Shown: in pieces, positions 1 to 6,986 of the stretch
Numbering within the stretch: position 1 is the first letter of the stretch
How the letters are laid out: each line of letters opens with the position of its first letter
Assembly: GCA_035517595.1 (NCBI GenBank)
Contig: DATIYN010000215.1
Span: 1-8,197, forward strand
DNA from: RBG-16-66-20 sp035517595
GTDB lineage: Bacteria > Pseudomonadota > Gammaproteobacteria > Burkholderiales > SG8-39
Reading direction: 5' to 3'
Length of the DNA: 8,197 nt
Program-made: the position numbers and the translations under genes
The notes under the pieces: model-generated
Seen by the model: only the letters and a program-made list of their open reading frames with translations
Databases searched by the model: none
Told to the model about the DNA's origin: nothing

Positions 1-1566
1 CTCGTGGCGGATCTGTCCGTTCTTCAGTCCCGCGGGATAGCCGCTGCCGTCGATGCGCTCGTGGTGCTGGTGCGCGATCTCGGCCACGGGCCAGGGGAAA
101 TCGATCGCCTCGAGGATGTCGTAGCCGTGCGGCGCGTGCAGCTTGACGAGCTCGAACTCGGGCGCGGAGAGGCGCGTCGGCTTCGACAGGATCTCCGAGG
201 GCACGCTGATCTTGCCGACGTCGTGCAGGCGGCCGGCGATGTCCAGGCCCTTGGTGGCTTCGTCGGGCATGCCGAGCTCGCGCGCCAGCGCCACGCCGAC
301 CGAGGCGACGCGGAGCTCGTGTCCCGCGGTGTAGGGATCGCGCAGGCCGAGCATGCGCGACATCGAGCCCACGGTCGCGCGCATCGCCGACTCGAGCCGG
401 CGCAGGTAGTCGTCGTTGCGTCGCTGCGCGCGCTGGCGCTCCGTGATGTCCTGGACCACGCCGATGATCACCCTCTTGCCGCGCATCTGCGCGACCGAGC
501 CGTGCACGCCGACCTCGATCGTGCCGCCGTCCTTGCGCCGGCCGCGGAACTCGTACTGCACGCTGTCGGTCTCGCCGGCGAGGCGCCGGCGGATGTTCTC
601 CGCCACGCGGTCGCGGTCTCCGGGCGCGGCGACCTCGACGGCCGGCAGGCCGACCAGCTCGCCCGGCGCGTAGCCGAAGATCTCGGCCATGCGCGGATTG
701 GCGTAGGAAAAGCGGCCCTCCTCGATGATGTAGATGCCGGTGAGCGCCTGCTCGACGATCGCGCGCAGCTTCTCCTCGGCCTCGCGCCGGGCGGCGTTAG
801 CGCGCCGGCGCTCGGTGACGTCGTGCACGATGCCGTACACGCAGCGCCGGCCTTCGAGCTCGATCGGCCCGCAATAAATCTCGACGTTGCGCAGCTCCCC
901 GGAGGCGACGCGGTGCGTGCCGTTGACGCGCGAAATCGCGCCGGAGGCGGCCTCGCGCAGACGCTGCCGGACGAGGAGGGGATCGGACTGACTCACGTCC
1001 CAGACGTGCATGCCGAGCTTGCGGATCTCGGCTGCCGTCCAGCCGTAGAAGCTCTGCGCCGCGGGATTAACGTCGAGGATGCCGCCGGTCTCGGCGTCGA
1101 GGATCGCTATCGGCGACTGACCTTCGGCGAAAACGCTGCTGTAGTGCGCGAGGCTCGCTGCCGCTTCCCGCTCGGCGACGTCCGAGACCAGGGCGATCAC
1201 GTAGTCGCGCCCGCCCCCGCGCCGCGGCGCGTGGCTGAGGTCGACTTCGGCGTGCACGACGGTGCCGTCCTTGCGCCGCAGCCGGTGCACCATGCGCTCG
1301 TGGCCTCCGGGCCGGGCCGCGAGGCGCTGGAACACCGCCTTGCAGTCGGCCTGGTCCTCGGGGTGGCAGACGGAGGTCCACGACAGGCGCTGCAATTCGG
1401 CGCGCCCGTAGCCGACGCAGCGGCAGAACCGGTCGTTGAAGCGCACCCACTTGCGCGACTGGCGCTCGAAGATCGCCACGCCGACGAAGGGCAGCTCGAG
1501 CAGTACGCTCATCCACCTGGAATCCGCGTTCCGCTCGCGCCGTTTCTGCCTGAAGGCGTGGCTCAT
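1..1566 (-). CDS. PAS-PAS-PAS-HD-GYP signalling protein, predicted cyclic di-GMP phosphodiesterase (partial, C-terminus missing)
   Basis: The minus-strand frame is open from 1566 to the window edge and encodes 522 residues. Three PAS sensor domains lie at about 22-133, 142-253 and 266-377, each ending in the usual D[VI][AT]ER exit motif (residues 129-133, 249-253, 373-377). A short helical linker leads to an HD-GYP domain from about residue 400. Its metal and catalytic signatures are intact: H416 in the YTAGH motif, H448-D449 with K452 (HDVGK), H477, and HHERIDGSGYP at 501-511. Known HD-GYP enzymes hydrolyse cyclic di-GMP, so that activity is inferred. No signal peptide or membrane segment is visible, so it is probably cytoplasmic. 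PAS ligands are unknown. I chose ATG 1566 because its residues supply the helix that normally precedes the first PAS core; ATG 1512 is an alternative but has AGGTGG directly against it. Neither has a well-spaced ribosome binding site. Confidence 0.9.
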   Translation of the reverse strand, partial: MSHAFRQKRRERNADSRWMSVLLELPFVGVAIFERQSRKWVRFNDRFCRCVGYGRAELQRLSWTSVCHPEDQADCKAVFQRLAARPGGHERMVHRLRRKDGTVVHAEVDLSHAPRRGGGRDYVIALVSDVAEREAAASLAHYSSVFAEGQSPIAILDAETGGILDVNPAAQSFYGWTAAEIRKLGMHVWDVSQSDPLLVRQRLREAASGAISRVNGTHRVASGELRNVEIYCGPIELEGRRCVYGIVHDVTERRRANAARREAEEKLRAIVEQALTGIYIIEEGRFSYANPRMAEIFGYAPGELVGLPAVEVAAPGDRDRVAENIRRRLAGETDSVQYEFRGRRKDGGTIEVGVHGSVAQMRGKRVIIGVVQDITERQRAQRRNDDYLRRLESAMRATVGSMSRMLGLRDPYTAGHELRVASVGVALARELGMPDEATKGLDIAGRLHDVGKISVPSEILSKPTRLSAPEFELVKLHAPHGYDILEAIDFPWPVAEIAHQHHERIDGSGYPAGLKNGQIRHE

Positions 1567-1679
1567 GCAGCGGTTATGGACCAATTTCCGCCGGATGGGT
1601 AGCTCGGACACCTGGGACTTTGTAAAAATCCGTCAAGCGGCGGGGCGCAGTGCGCTCACCGCATCTCGATTTCCGATCG
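1567..1679 (-). promoter_or_regulatory. mutS to HD-GYP gene intergenic region; weak promoter or terminator elements
   Basis: This 113-bp gap follows the mutS stop and precedes the HD-GYP gene. On the minus strand it holds a GC-rich imperfect hairpin (arms 1640-1648 and 1652-1662, loop 1649-1651). A TTGACG hexamer resembling a sigma-70 -35 box follows (1636-1631), then a run of five T (1628-1624). The T-run lies about 11 bases after the hairpin, too far for a standard intrinsic terminator. No good -10 box is found 16-18 bases from TTGACG. The gap is long enough for the HD-GYP gene to have its own promoter, but the sequence does not settle this. Confidence 0.25.
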
Positions 1680-4208
1680 CTAGGACAGCTTCTTGAGGCG
1701 GTACAGCAGCTCGAGCGCCTCGCGCGGCGTGAGCTCGTCGGGGTTTACCGATTGCAGCGCTTCCCGCAGCGCGTCGGCCTCGGGCGCCGCATCGCCGGCG
1801 GGTTTGGCGAAGAGATCGTCCTGGCCGCCGCGCTCCAGGCTCTGGCGCTCGAGTGCCTCGAGGATCTTCCTTGCCTGGCGGATCACCGGCTTCGGCACGC
1901 CCGCGAGCGCCGCCACCTGCAGTCCGTAGCTGCGGTCCGCGGGCCCTTCCTCCACGGCGTGCAGGAACACGATGGCGTCCTCCTGCTCCACCGCATCGAG
2001 GTGGATGTTGGCCGCCGTCTTGTAGTCGAGCGCGAGGCGCGTGAGCTCGAAGTAGTGCGTCGCGAACAGCGCCAGAGCGCGGTTCTTTTCCAGCAGGAAC
2101 CTGCCGATCGCCCAGGCGAGCGCGAGGCCGTCGAAGGTGGAGGTGCCGCGGCCGATCTCGTCCATCAGCACGAGGCTCGAGGCAGTGGCGTTGTGCAGGA
2201 TGTTGGCGCTCTCGGTCATCTCGACCATGAAGGTCGAGCGCCCGCCCGCGAGGTCGTCCGAGGCGCCGATGCGCGTGTAGATCTGGTCGATCGGGCCGAT
2301 CCTCGCCTTCTTCGCGGGCACGAAGCAGCCGGTGTGCGCGAGCAGCGCGATCAGCGCCACCTGGCGCATGTAGGTGGACTTGCCGCCCATGTTGGGACCC
2401 GTGACCAGCAGCAGCTGGCGCGCGGCCGACAGCCGGCAGTCGTTGGCGATGAACGGGTCGACGAGCGCCTCGACGACGGGATGGCGTCCCGCCTCGATCT
2501 CGACCGAGACTTCGGCCGAAAACTCGGGCCGGCGATAGTTCCTGCGCGCCGCGATCCCCGCGAAGCAGCACAGCACGTCGAGCTGCGCGAGCGCGGCGGC
2601 GATCTTCTGAAGGCTTCTTATGGAAGGCTTCAATTCATCGAGAACGGTTTCATAAAGGCTCTTTTCGAGGGCCAGCGCGCGGTCGCGAGCCGAGAGCGCC
2701 TTGTCCTCGAAGGCCTTCAGCTCCGGCGTGATGTAGCGCTCGGCATTCTTCAGCGTCTGGCGCCGCCGGTAGTCGTCCGGCACTTTGCCCGCCTGTGCGT
2801 TCGTGACTTCGATGTAGTAGCCGTGGACGTGGTTGTAGGCGACCTTGAGGTTCGCGATTCCGGTTCTTTCGCGCTCTTGTCTTTCCAGGCGAATCAGAAA
2901 ACCAGAAGCATTGGACTGCAGGCCTCTCAACTCATCCAACGCTGCGGAATAGCCATCGGCAATCACGCCGCCGTCCCGCACCATCGCCGCCGGCTCCGGC
3001 GCGATCGCCTTCACGAGAATTTCTGCGGTTTGCTCCGGGGTCTGTAGATCGTGAACGAGATTCTTCAAGAGCAAAGGCGCATCGGGCGTGGAATTTCTCA
3101 GCGTTTCCAGGAGCAGCAGGCTCTCCCTGAGGCCGGACAGGTCGCGCGGCCGCGCATTCTTCAGGGCGATGCGCGCGGCGATGCGCTCCACGTCGGCGAA
3201 CTGCCGGAGGATCCGATGGATGTCCCGGTCCTTGTCCTGGAGTACCTCGACGGCCTCGTGGCGGGACCTCAGGATGGAATGGTCCCGGAGGGGGTGATGC
3301 AGCCAGTGGCGCAGCAGGCGGCTGCCCATGCCGCTCGCGCATTCGTCGAGCAGCGAGAACAGCGTGGGCGCGGGCTCGCCGCGCAGCGTCTCGGAGATTT
3401 CGAGATTGCGGCGCGTGGCGGCGTCCATGCGCAGGTACTCGCTCGCGCGCTCGGCGCGCACCGCGACCACGTGCGCGAGCGCCTGCCCCTGGGTCTTTCT
3501 CGCGTACTCGAGCAGAGCGCCGCAAGCGCCGATCGCGGGCTCCAGGTCCTCGACGCCGTAGCCCGCGAGCGTCGCGGCGCCCAGCTGCTCGAGCAGGCGC
3601 CTGCGGCCGGACTCCTGATCGAAGCTCCAGGCGGGCAGCCGCGTGACGGTGTAGCCGGGCAGCTCGACGCCGTCGGCGGCGAGGATCTCGGCCGGCGCAA
3701 TGCGGCGCAGCTCGTTCTGCAGCGCCTGCGGCGCGACCTCGGCGACGCGAAGCTCGCCGCTGGCCAGCGAAAGCCACGCCAGGCCGAAAGAAGACTTGTC
3801 CCCGAGCACGGCAAGCAGGACGTTCTCGGACTTCTCGTCGAGCAGGGCGGGGTCGGTGAGCGTGCCGGGCGTGACGATGCGCGTGATCTCGCGCTCGACC
3901 GGTCCCTTGGCCGTCGCCACGTCGCCGACCTGCTCGCAGATCGCCACCGATTCGCCGAGCTTCACCAGCCTGGCGAGGTACTGCTCGACCGAGTGCACCG
4001 GGACGCCCGCCATCTTGACCGGGGCGCCGGCCGATTGCCCGCGTGCGGTCAGCGTGAGGTCGAGCAGGCGCGAGCCCTTCTCGGCATCGTCGTAGAACAG
4101 CTCGTAGAAGTCCCCCATGCGGTAGAACATGAGGATGTCCGGATGCTGCGCCTTCAGGCGCAGGTACTGCTGCATCATGGGCGTGTGAGCGTCGAGCGAG
4201 GCGTTCAA
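1680..4208 (-). CDS. mutS: DNA mismatch repair ATPase MutS
   Basis: MutS recognises base mismatches and small loops in newly replicated DNA and recruits MutL in an ATP-dependent way. Read from TTG 4208, the product is 842 residues, against 853 in E. coli. The mismatch-binding FYE motif is at 34-36 (E. coli 36-38), within FYRMGDFYELFYDD. The lever and clamp region follows. Walker A GPNMGGKST is at 604-612, Walker B aspartate and glutamate are D683-E684, and DEIGRGTSTFDG follows. QDDLF at 796-800 fits the beta-clamp QxxLF consensus and sits where E. coli has its clamp-binding motif. The C-terminal tetramerisation helix ends in LTPREALELLYRLKKLS, so the protein is complete. The start is uncertain: TTG 4208 gives an N-terminus close to E. 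coli length before HTPMMQQYL. ATG 4178 would cut the first ten residues, and ATT 4220 overlaps the galE stop. It lies 7 bp after galE and is probably co-transcribed with it. Confidence 0.96.
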   Translation of the reverse strand: MNASLDAHTPMMQQYLRLKAQHPDILMFYRMGDFYELFYDDAEKGSRLLDLTLTARGQSAGAPVKMAGVPVHSVEQYLARLVKLGESVAICEQVGDVATAKGPVEREITRIVTPGTLTDPALLDEKSENVLLAVLGDKSSFGLAWLSLASGELRVAEVAPQALQNELRRIAPAEILAADGVELPGYTVTRLPAWSFDQESGRRRLLEQLGAATLAGYGVEDLEPAIGACGALLEYARKTQGQALAHVVAVRAERASEYLRMDAATRRNLEISETLRGEPAPTLFSLLDECASGMGSRLLRHWLHHPLRDHSILRSRHEAVEVLQDKDRDIHRILRQFADVERIAARIALKNARPRDLSGLRESLLLLETLRNSTPDAPLLLKNLVHDLQTPEQTAEILVKAIAPEPAAMVRDGGVIADGYSAALDELRGLQSNASGFLIRLERQERERTGIANLKVAYNHVHGYYIEVTNAQAGKVPDDYRRRQTLKNAERYITPELKAFEDKALSARDRALALEKSLYETVLDELKPSIRSLQKIAAALAQLDVLCCFAGIAARRNYRRPEFSAEVSVEIEAGRHPVVEALVDPFIANDCRLSAARQLLLVTGPNMGGKSTYMRQVALIALLAHTGCFVPAKKARIGPIDQIYTRIGASDDLAGGRSTFMVEMTESANILHNATASSLVLMDEIGRGTSTFDGLALAWAIGRFLLEKNRALALFATHYFELTRLALDYKTAANIHLDAVEQEDAIVFLHAVEEGPADRSYGLQVAALAGVPKPVIRQARKILEALERQSLERGGQDDLFAKPAGDAAPEADALREALQSVNPDELTPREALELLYRLKKLS

Positions 4209-4215
4209 GGCGGCG

Positions 4216-5232
4216 TCAATCCGGATAGCCCTCGGGATTGTCCGATTGCCAGCGCCAGGCGTCGCGGCACATGTCCTCGATGCCCAGCCTCGCGGTCCAG
4301 CCGAGCTCGCGCGCGGCGAGCGAGGCGTCGGCCCAGTAGGCGGGCAGGTCGCCGGGACGGCGCGCGACGACTTCGTAGGGCAGCTTCCTGCCGGCCGCCT
4401 TCTCGAACGCAGCGATGACTTCGAGCACCGAGTAGCCGCGCCCGGCGCCCAGGTTCGCCGTGATCGACCGGCGCTTCTCGTCAAGGTGGCGCAGAGCCGC
4501 GAGATGCCCGGCGGCGAGGTCCATGACGTGGATGTAGTCGCGCACGCCCGTGCCGTCCGCGGTGTCGTAGTCGCCGCCGAACACGCGCAGGCGCGGCATG
4601 CGCCCGAGCGCCACGCGCGAGAGGTAGGGCAGGAGGTTCTCGGGAGTGCCGCGCGGGTCCTCGCCGATGCGGCCGGACGGGTGTGCGCCGATCGGATTGA
4701 AGTAGCGCAGCGCCGCAAAGAGGAACGAGGGCCGCGCTGCCGCGCGCTGCTGCAGCACGCGCTCCACGGCGAGCTTGGTCTCGCCGTATGGGTTCATCGG
4801 CTGCAGCCGGTGGCGCTCGGTGTAGGGCAGGAATTCGGGCACGCCGTAGACCGTGGCCGAGGAACTGAAGACGAAGCGTTCGACGCCGTGGCGCTCCATG
4901 GCCGCAAGCAGCACCTGCGTGCCGCGCACGTTGAAGTCGTAATAGCGCGCAGGATCGGCGACCGACTCGCCGACCGCCTTCAGGCCCGCGAAATGCAGGA
5001 CCGCCCCGGCGCCGGCGCCTGCGAATACGCGTTCCATCGCGGCCGCGTCGCGCGTATCGGCCTGGACGAATTCGATGGCGGCGCCCGGCGCGAGCTCGCG
5101 GATGCGCGCCAGCGCCGAGGGCTTGGCATTGACGAGGCTGTCGACGATGCGCAGCCGGTGGCCCGCGAGTGCGAGCTCGACGCAGCAGTGCGAGCCGATG
5201 TAGCCCAGCCCGCCGGTGACGACGACGTGCAT
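4216..5232 (-). CDS. galE: UDP-glucose 4-epimerase GalE
   Basis: GalE interconverts UDP-glucose and UDP-galactose using tightly bound NAD in the cytoplasm. It feeds galactose use and the synthesis of lipopolysaccharide or exopolysaccharide sugars. The product is 338 residues, the same length as E. coli GalE. It has the NAD-binding TGGLGYIGSH motif at 6-15, HFAGLKAVGES at 80-90, catalytic S125 in SSSATVYG, and the YxxxK pair Y149 and K153. RYFNPIGAHPSG and GTGVRDYIHVMDLA are typical of the family. Y299, in DLPAYWAD, is at the position that in E. coli favours UDP-Gal/UDP-Glc over the larger N-acetylated substrates, so strict GalE specificity is inferred. ATG 5232 is preceded by AGAGAG (5242-5237) at 4-base spacing. 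It is the first gene of a likely galE-mutS operon and diverges from the diguanylate cyclase gene. No other sugar-nucleotide or galactose gene is in the window. Confidence 0.97.
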   Translation of the reverse strand: MHVVVTGGLGYIGSHCCVELALAGHRLRIVDSLVNAKPSALARIRELAPGAAIEFVQADTRDAAAMERVFAGAGAGAVLHFAGLKAVGESVADPARYYDFNVRGTQVLLAAMERHGVERFVFSSSATVYGVPEFLPYTERHRLQPMNPYGETKLAVERVLQQRAAARPSFLFAALRYFNPIGAHPSGRIGEDPRGTPENLLPYLSRVALGRMPRLRVFGGDYDTADGTGVRDYIHVMDLAAGHLAALRHLDEKRRSITANLGAGRGYSVLEVIAAFEKAAGRKLPYEVVARRPGDLPAYWADASLAARELGWTARLGIEDMCRDAWRWQSDNPEGYPD

Positions 5233-5255
5233 CGAACTCTCTGATCGCGCGGGAA

Positions 5256-5261
5256 ATTCTA
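5256..5261 (-). promoter_or_regulatory. Candidate -10 box for galE (TAGAAT)
   Basis: On the minus strand TAGAAT matches the TATAAT consensus at five of six positions and lies 23 bases before the galE ATG, giving a short leader. No recognisable TTGACA-type -35 box is seen 16-18 bases upstream, so an activator-dependent or weak promoter is possible. The same ATAGAAT string also precedes suhB. Confidence 0.3.
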
Positions 5262-5266
5262 TGCTA

Positions 5267-5283
5267 GCACGCAGTGCGCGTGC
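5267..5283. repeat. Inverted repeat in the galE/diguanylate cyclase divergent promoter region
   Basis: GCACGC (5267-5272) and GCGTGC (5278-5283) form perfect 6-bp inverted arms around a 5-bp spacer. They sit just upstream of the candidate galE -10 box and between two copies of the palindrome GCTAGC (5263-5268 and 5292-5297). Placement midway between divergent start codons fits a transcription factor site, but the regulator is unknown and short GC-rich repeats arise by chance in this composition. Confidence 0.3.
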
Positions 5284-5323
5284 GGCGGTAAGCTAGCGGC
5301 GGCGCCGAAGGACGACGAACACG

Positions 5324-6427
5324 ATGTCAATAACGCCGAACCTCGAACCGAGCGCCGCGCAGGCGCGCGGCCAGTCCAGCAGCCTCGAGCAGGAGGAGCT
5401 GCGCGGCATCTCGCGCACGGTCGCCGAGATCCACTGGCTGCTGCTAATCCTCGTGCTGCTGCACCTGATCTTCGGCAGCGCGGACGGCGAATCCCAGGCC
5501 GCGATCATGTCCGCGTCGTTCTTCTATGCCGCCTTCGTGATGGCGTTCCGCTACGCGAACTTCTACAAGCGCGAGACGCGCTGGAAGGTCGCCCTCGAGA
5601 CCTGGGCGATGATCGCGTTCATCACCTGGGTGTGCGCATACAGCGGCGGGCTCGCGAGCCCGCTGCTCAACAGCTACCTGCTGCCGGTGATCACTTCCGC
5701 GCTCACGCTGGGCAAGCTCACCACGCTGATCGAGGTGGCGCTGATCGCGGCCTGCCAGCTGTTCCTGGGCGGCAACTTCACGGCCGTCACGCTGCTATCC
5801 CTCCCGTTCGTCGGCGGGTTCGCCGCGCAGATCGCGCCCGTGCTGCTCGTGGCCTACATCGTGACCATGTTCTCGGCCGACATCCGCTACGGCCTGAGCC
5901 GCGCCAAGCTGCTGTCGGAGACCGACGAGCTCACGGGCCTGCTCAACATGCGCGGCTTCTCGATCGCCGCAAACCGCCTTTTCGCGCAGGCGCAGCGCCA
6001 CGGCCGGGCGGCGACCGTGCTGATGATCGACTCGGACAACCTCAAGGCGGTCAACGACAGCCATGGCCATGCCGCCGGCAATCACCTGCTGCGCCAGCTC
6101 GCGACGCTGATGCAGGCCGAGCTGCGCTATACCGACGTGCTCGCGCGCTACGGGGGCGATGAATTCATCGTGCTGCTTCCCGAGACGCCGGGCGCCGGGG
6201 CGCTCGAGGTCGCGGGCCGCATTCGCGACGCCGTTGCCAGCGTCCCGCTCGAGCTGGAGGGCCGCAGGGTCGACTGCACCGTGAGCATCGGAGCGGCTTC
6301 GCACCCGGGAGACGGCGCGACGCTCGACGCCCTGGTGGCGCGCGCCGACCGCGCGATGTATCAGGCGAAGCGCGACGGGCGCAACAGGGTGGTGCAGTTC
6401 GCCGCCGCGTCGGCGCCGGGTTCGTGA
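5324..6427 (+). CDS. Membrane-bound diguanylate cyclase (six-TM sensor plus GGDEF domain)
   Basis: The 367-residue protein is predicted to make cyclic di-GMP from two GTP at the inner membrane. After a polar N-terminus of about 36 residues, hydrophobic stretches at about 37-51, 60-78, 89-107, 113-130, 132-150 and 154-185 suggest six membrane segments. The GGDEF domain runs from about 195 to 360. It has the DELTGL entry motif at 201-206, D236 and D238 in IDSDNLKAVND, and the intact active site GGDEF at 277-281. RYTD at 268-271, exactly five residues before GGDEF, is the canonical product-inhibition I-site. D-S-D-N-L-K replaces the commoner D-x-D-x-F-K. The loop between segments 3 and 4 carries GGLASPL (108-114), which resembles the RegB quinone loop. 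ATG 5324 has AAGGA at 5308-5312, 11 bases upstream. The gene is alone on this strand, divergent from galE and convergent with the lipoprotein gene 10 bp away. Confidence 0.93.
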   Translation: MSITPNLEPSAAQARGQSSSLEQEELRGISRTVAEIHWLLLILVLLHLIFGSADGESQAAIMSASFFYAAFVMAFRYANFYKRETRWKVALETWAMIAFITWVCAYSGGLASPLLNSYLLPVITSALTLGKLTTLIEVALIAACQLFLGGNFTAVTLLSLPFVGGFAAQIAPVLLVAYIVTMFSADIRYGLSRAKLLSETDELTGLLNMRGFSIAANRLFAQAQRHGRAATVLMIDSDNLKAVNDSHGHAAGNHLLRQLATLMQAELRYTDVLARYGGDEFIVLLPETPGAGALEVAGRIRDAVASVPLELEGRRVDCTVSIGAASHPGDGATLDALVARADRAMYQAKRDGRNRVVQFAAASAPGS

Positions 6428-6437
6428 GGCGCGCCGC

Positions 6438-6980
6438 TCAGCAAGTCCCGCCCGAGGCGCGCAGGCAGGCGCCGGCGATCGAGGGTCTGCCGACCAGCCG
6501 TTGCAGCTGCAGGGCGAGCGCTTTCGGAGATGTCCAGAACGTATCCGCGATTTCCCTGAACGGACCCACCCCGGCGATCTGGCTCTGGACGGTCGCCGCG
6601 CAGAACAGGGGCATCGTGGCGCTCGCGCTGCGCACGCGGCGCTCGATCTCCGCGAAGTCGGGCTCGTTCAGCTTGAACCGGTAGACGCGTACGTCTTCGC
6701 CGTCTTCGAGCTGATAGGCGACGTAGTCGGCCAGCGACGGTCCGGGCCATTGCGGCGAGCCTGACCGCTCCGTGACGTAGCTTCCCGAGGGATCGCTGAG
6801 CCACGGACCGGCGAACAGCCCGGCATGGCGGCCGCCCGCGGCGTTGCCGTTGATCACGATCGCGACCTCTCCGCGCGGCACATCCGGCGCGGGCCGCGCC
6901 CCGGGATCGTTCCGGCCCGACGTGAGCTCGGCGCAGGCGCAGAGCAGCAGCGCGGGCAGCAGTCCGAAACTGCGGCTCAC
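6438..6980 (-). CDS. Predicted lipoprotein, possibly a circularly permuted NlpC/P60 (papain-like) enzyme
   Basis: I do not recognise a named family. The 180-residue product starts with a lipoprotein signal: R3, a hydrophobic core at 5-13, and L-C-A-C with C16 as the predicted lipidated residue. A proline-rich linker follows at 26-35. The mature part begins GEVAIVINGN (37-46), then GRHAGLFAG (50-58) and DPSGSY (63-68), and near the C-terminus LFCAATVQ (125-132). A strand, then H-x-G, then a late Cys in a C-x-x-x-V context is the order seen in permuted NlpC/P60 proteins such as YiiX, so H52 and C127 are candidate catalytic residues. This is inference from motif order only. No residue after C16 specifies retention in the inner membrane (E18 is at +3, A17 at +2), which fits outer-membrane sorting. 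The GTG start at 6980 follows GAGGTAGG (6993-6986), which overlaps the suhB stop. It is therefore very likely co-transcribed with suhB. Confidence 0.8.
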   Translation of the reverse strand: MSRSFGLLPALLLCACAELTSGRNDPGARPAPDVPRGEVAIVINGNAAGGRHAGLFAGPWLSDPSGSYVTERSGSPQWPGPSLADYVAYQLEDGEDVRVYRFKLNEPDFAEIERRVRSASATMPLFCAATVQSQIAGVGPFREIADTFWTSPKALALQLQRLVGRPSIAGACLRASGGTC

Positions 6981-6986
6981 CGGTGC

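Noticed and set aside
4..1602. A 532-codon open frame on the plus strand opposite the PAS-HD-GYP gene
   Set aside because: It is antisense to a frame with unmistakable PAS and HD-GYP motifs. Its product is rich in A, R, L, D and V with no domain, as expected from GC-rich codon mirroring.
1622..1665. An intrinsic terminator after mutS
   Set aside because: The hairpin is imperfect and lies about 11 bases from the T-run, and the closer hairpin has a stem of only 3 bp, so I list only a weak regulatory region.
1650..4418. Two long plus-strand open frames (1650-3047 and 3051-4418) opposite mutS
   Set aside because: Low-complexity R/A/L/G-rich products antisense to a fully conserved mutS; they are compositional shadows.
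4209..4718. An N-terminal extension of MutS reaching into galE (1012 residues in total)
   Set aside because: The extra 170 residues are out-of-frame galE sequence with no MutS similarity, and MutS proteins begin just before HTPMMQQYL.
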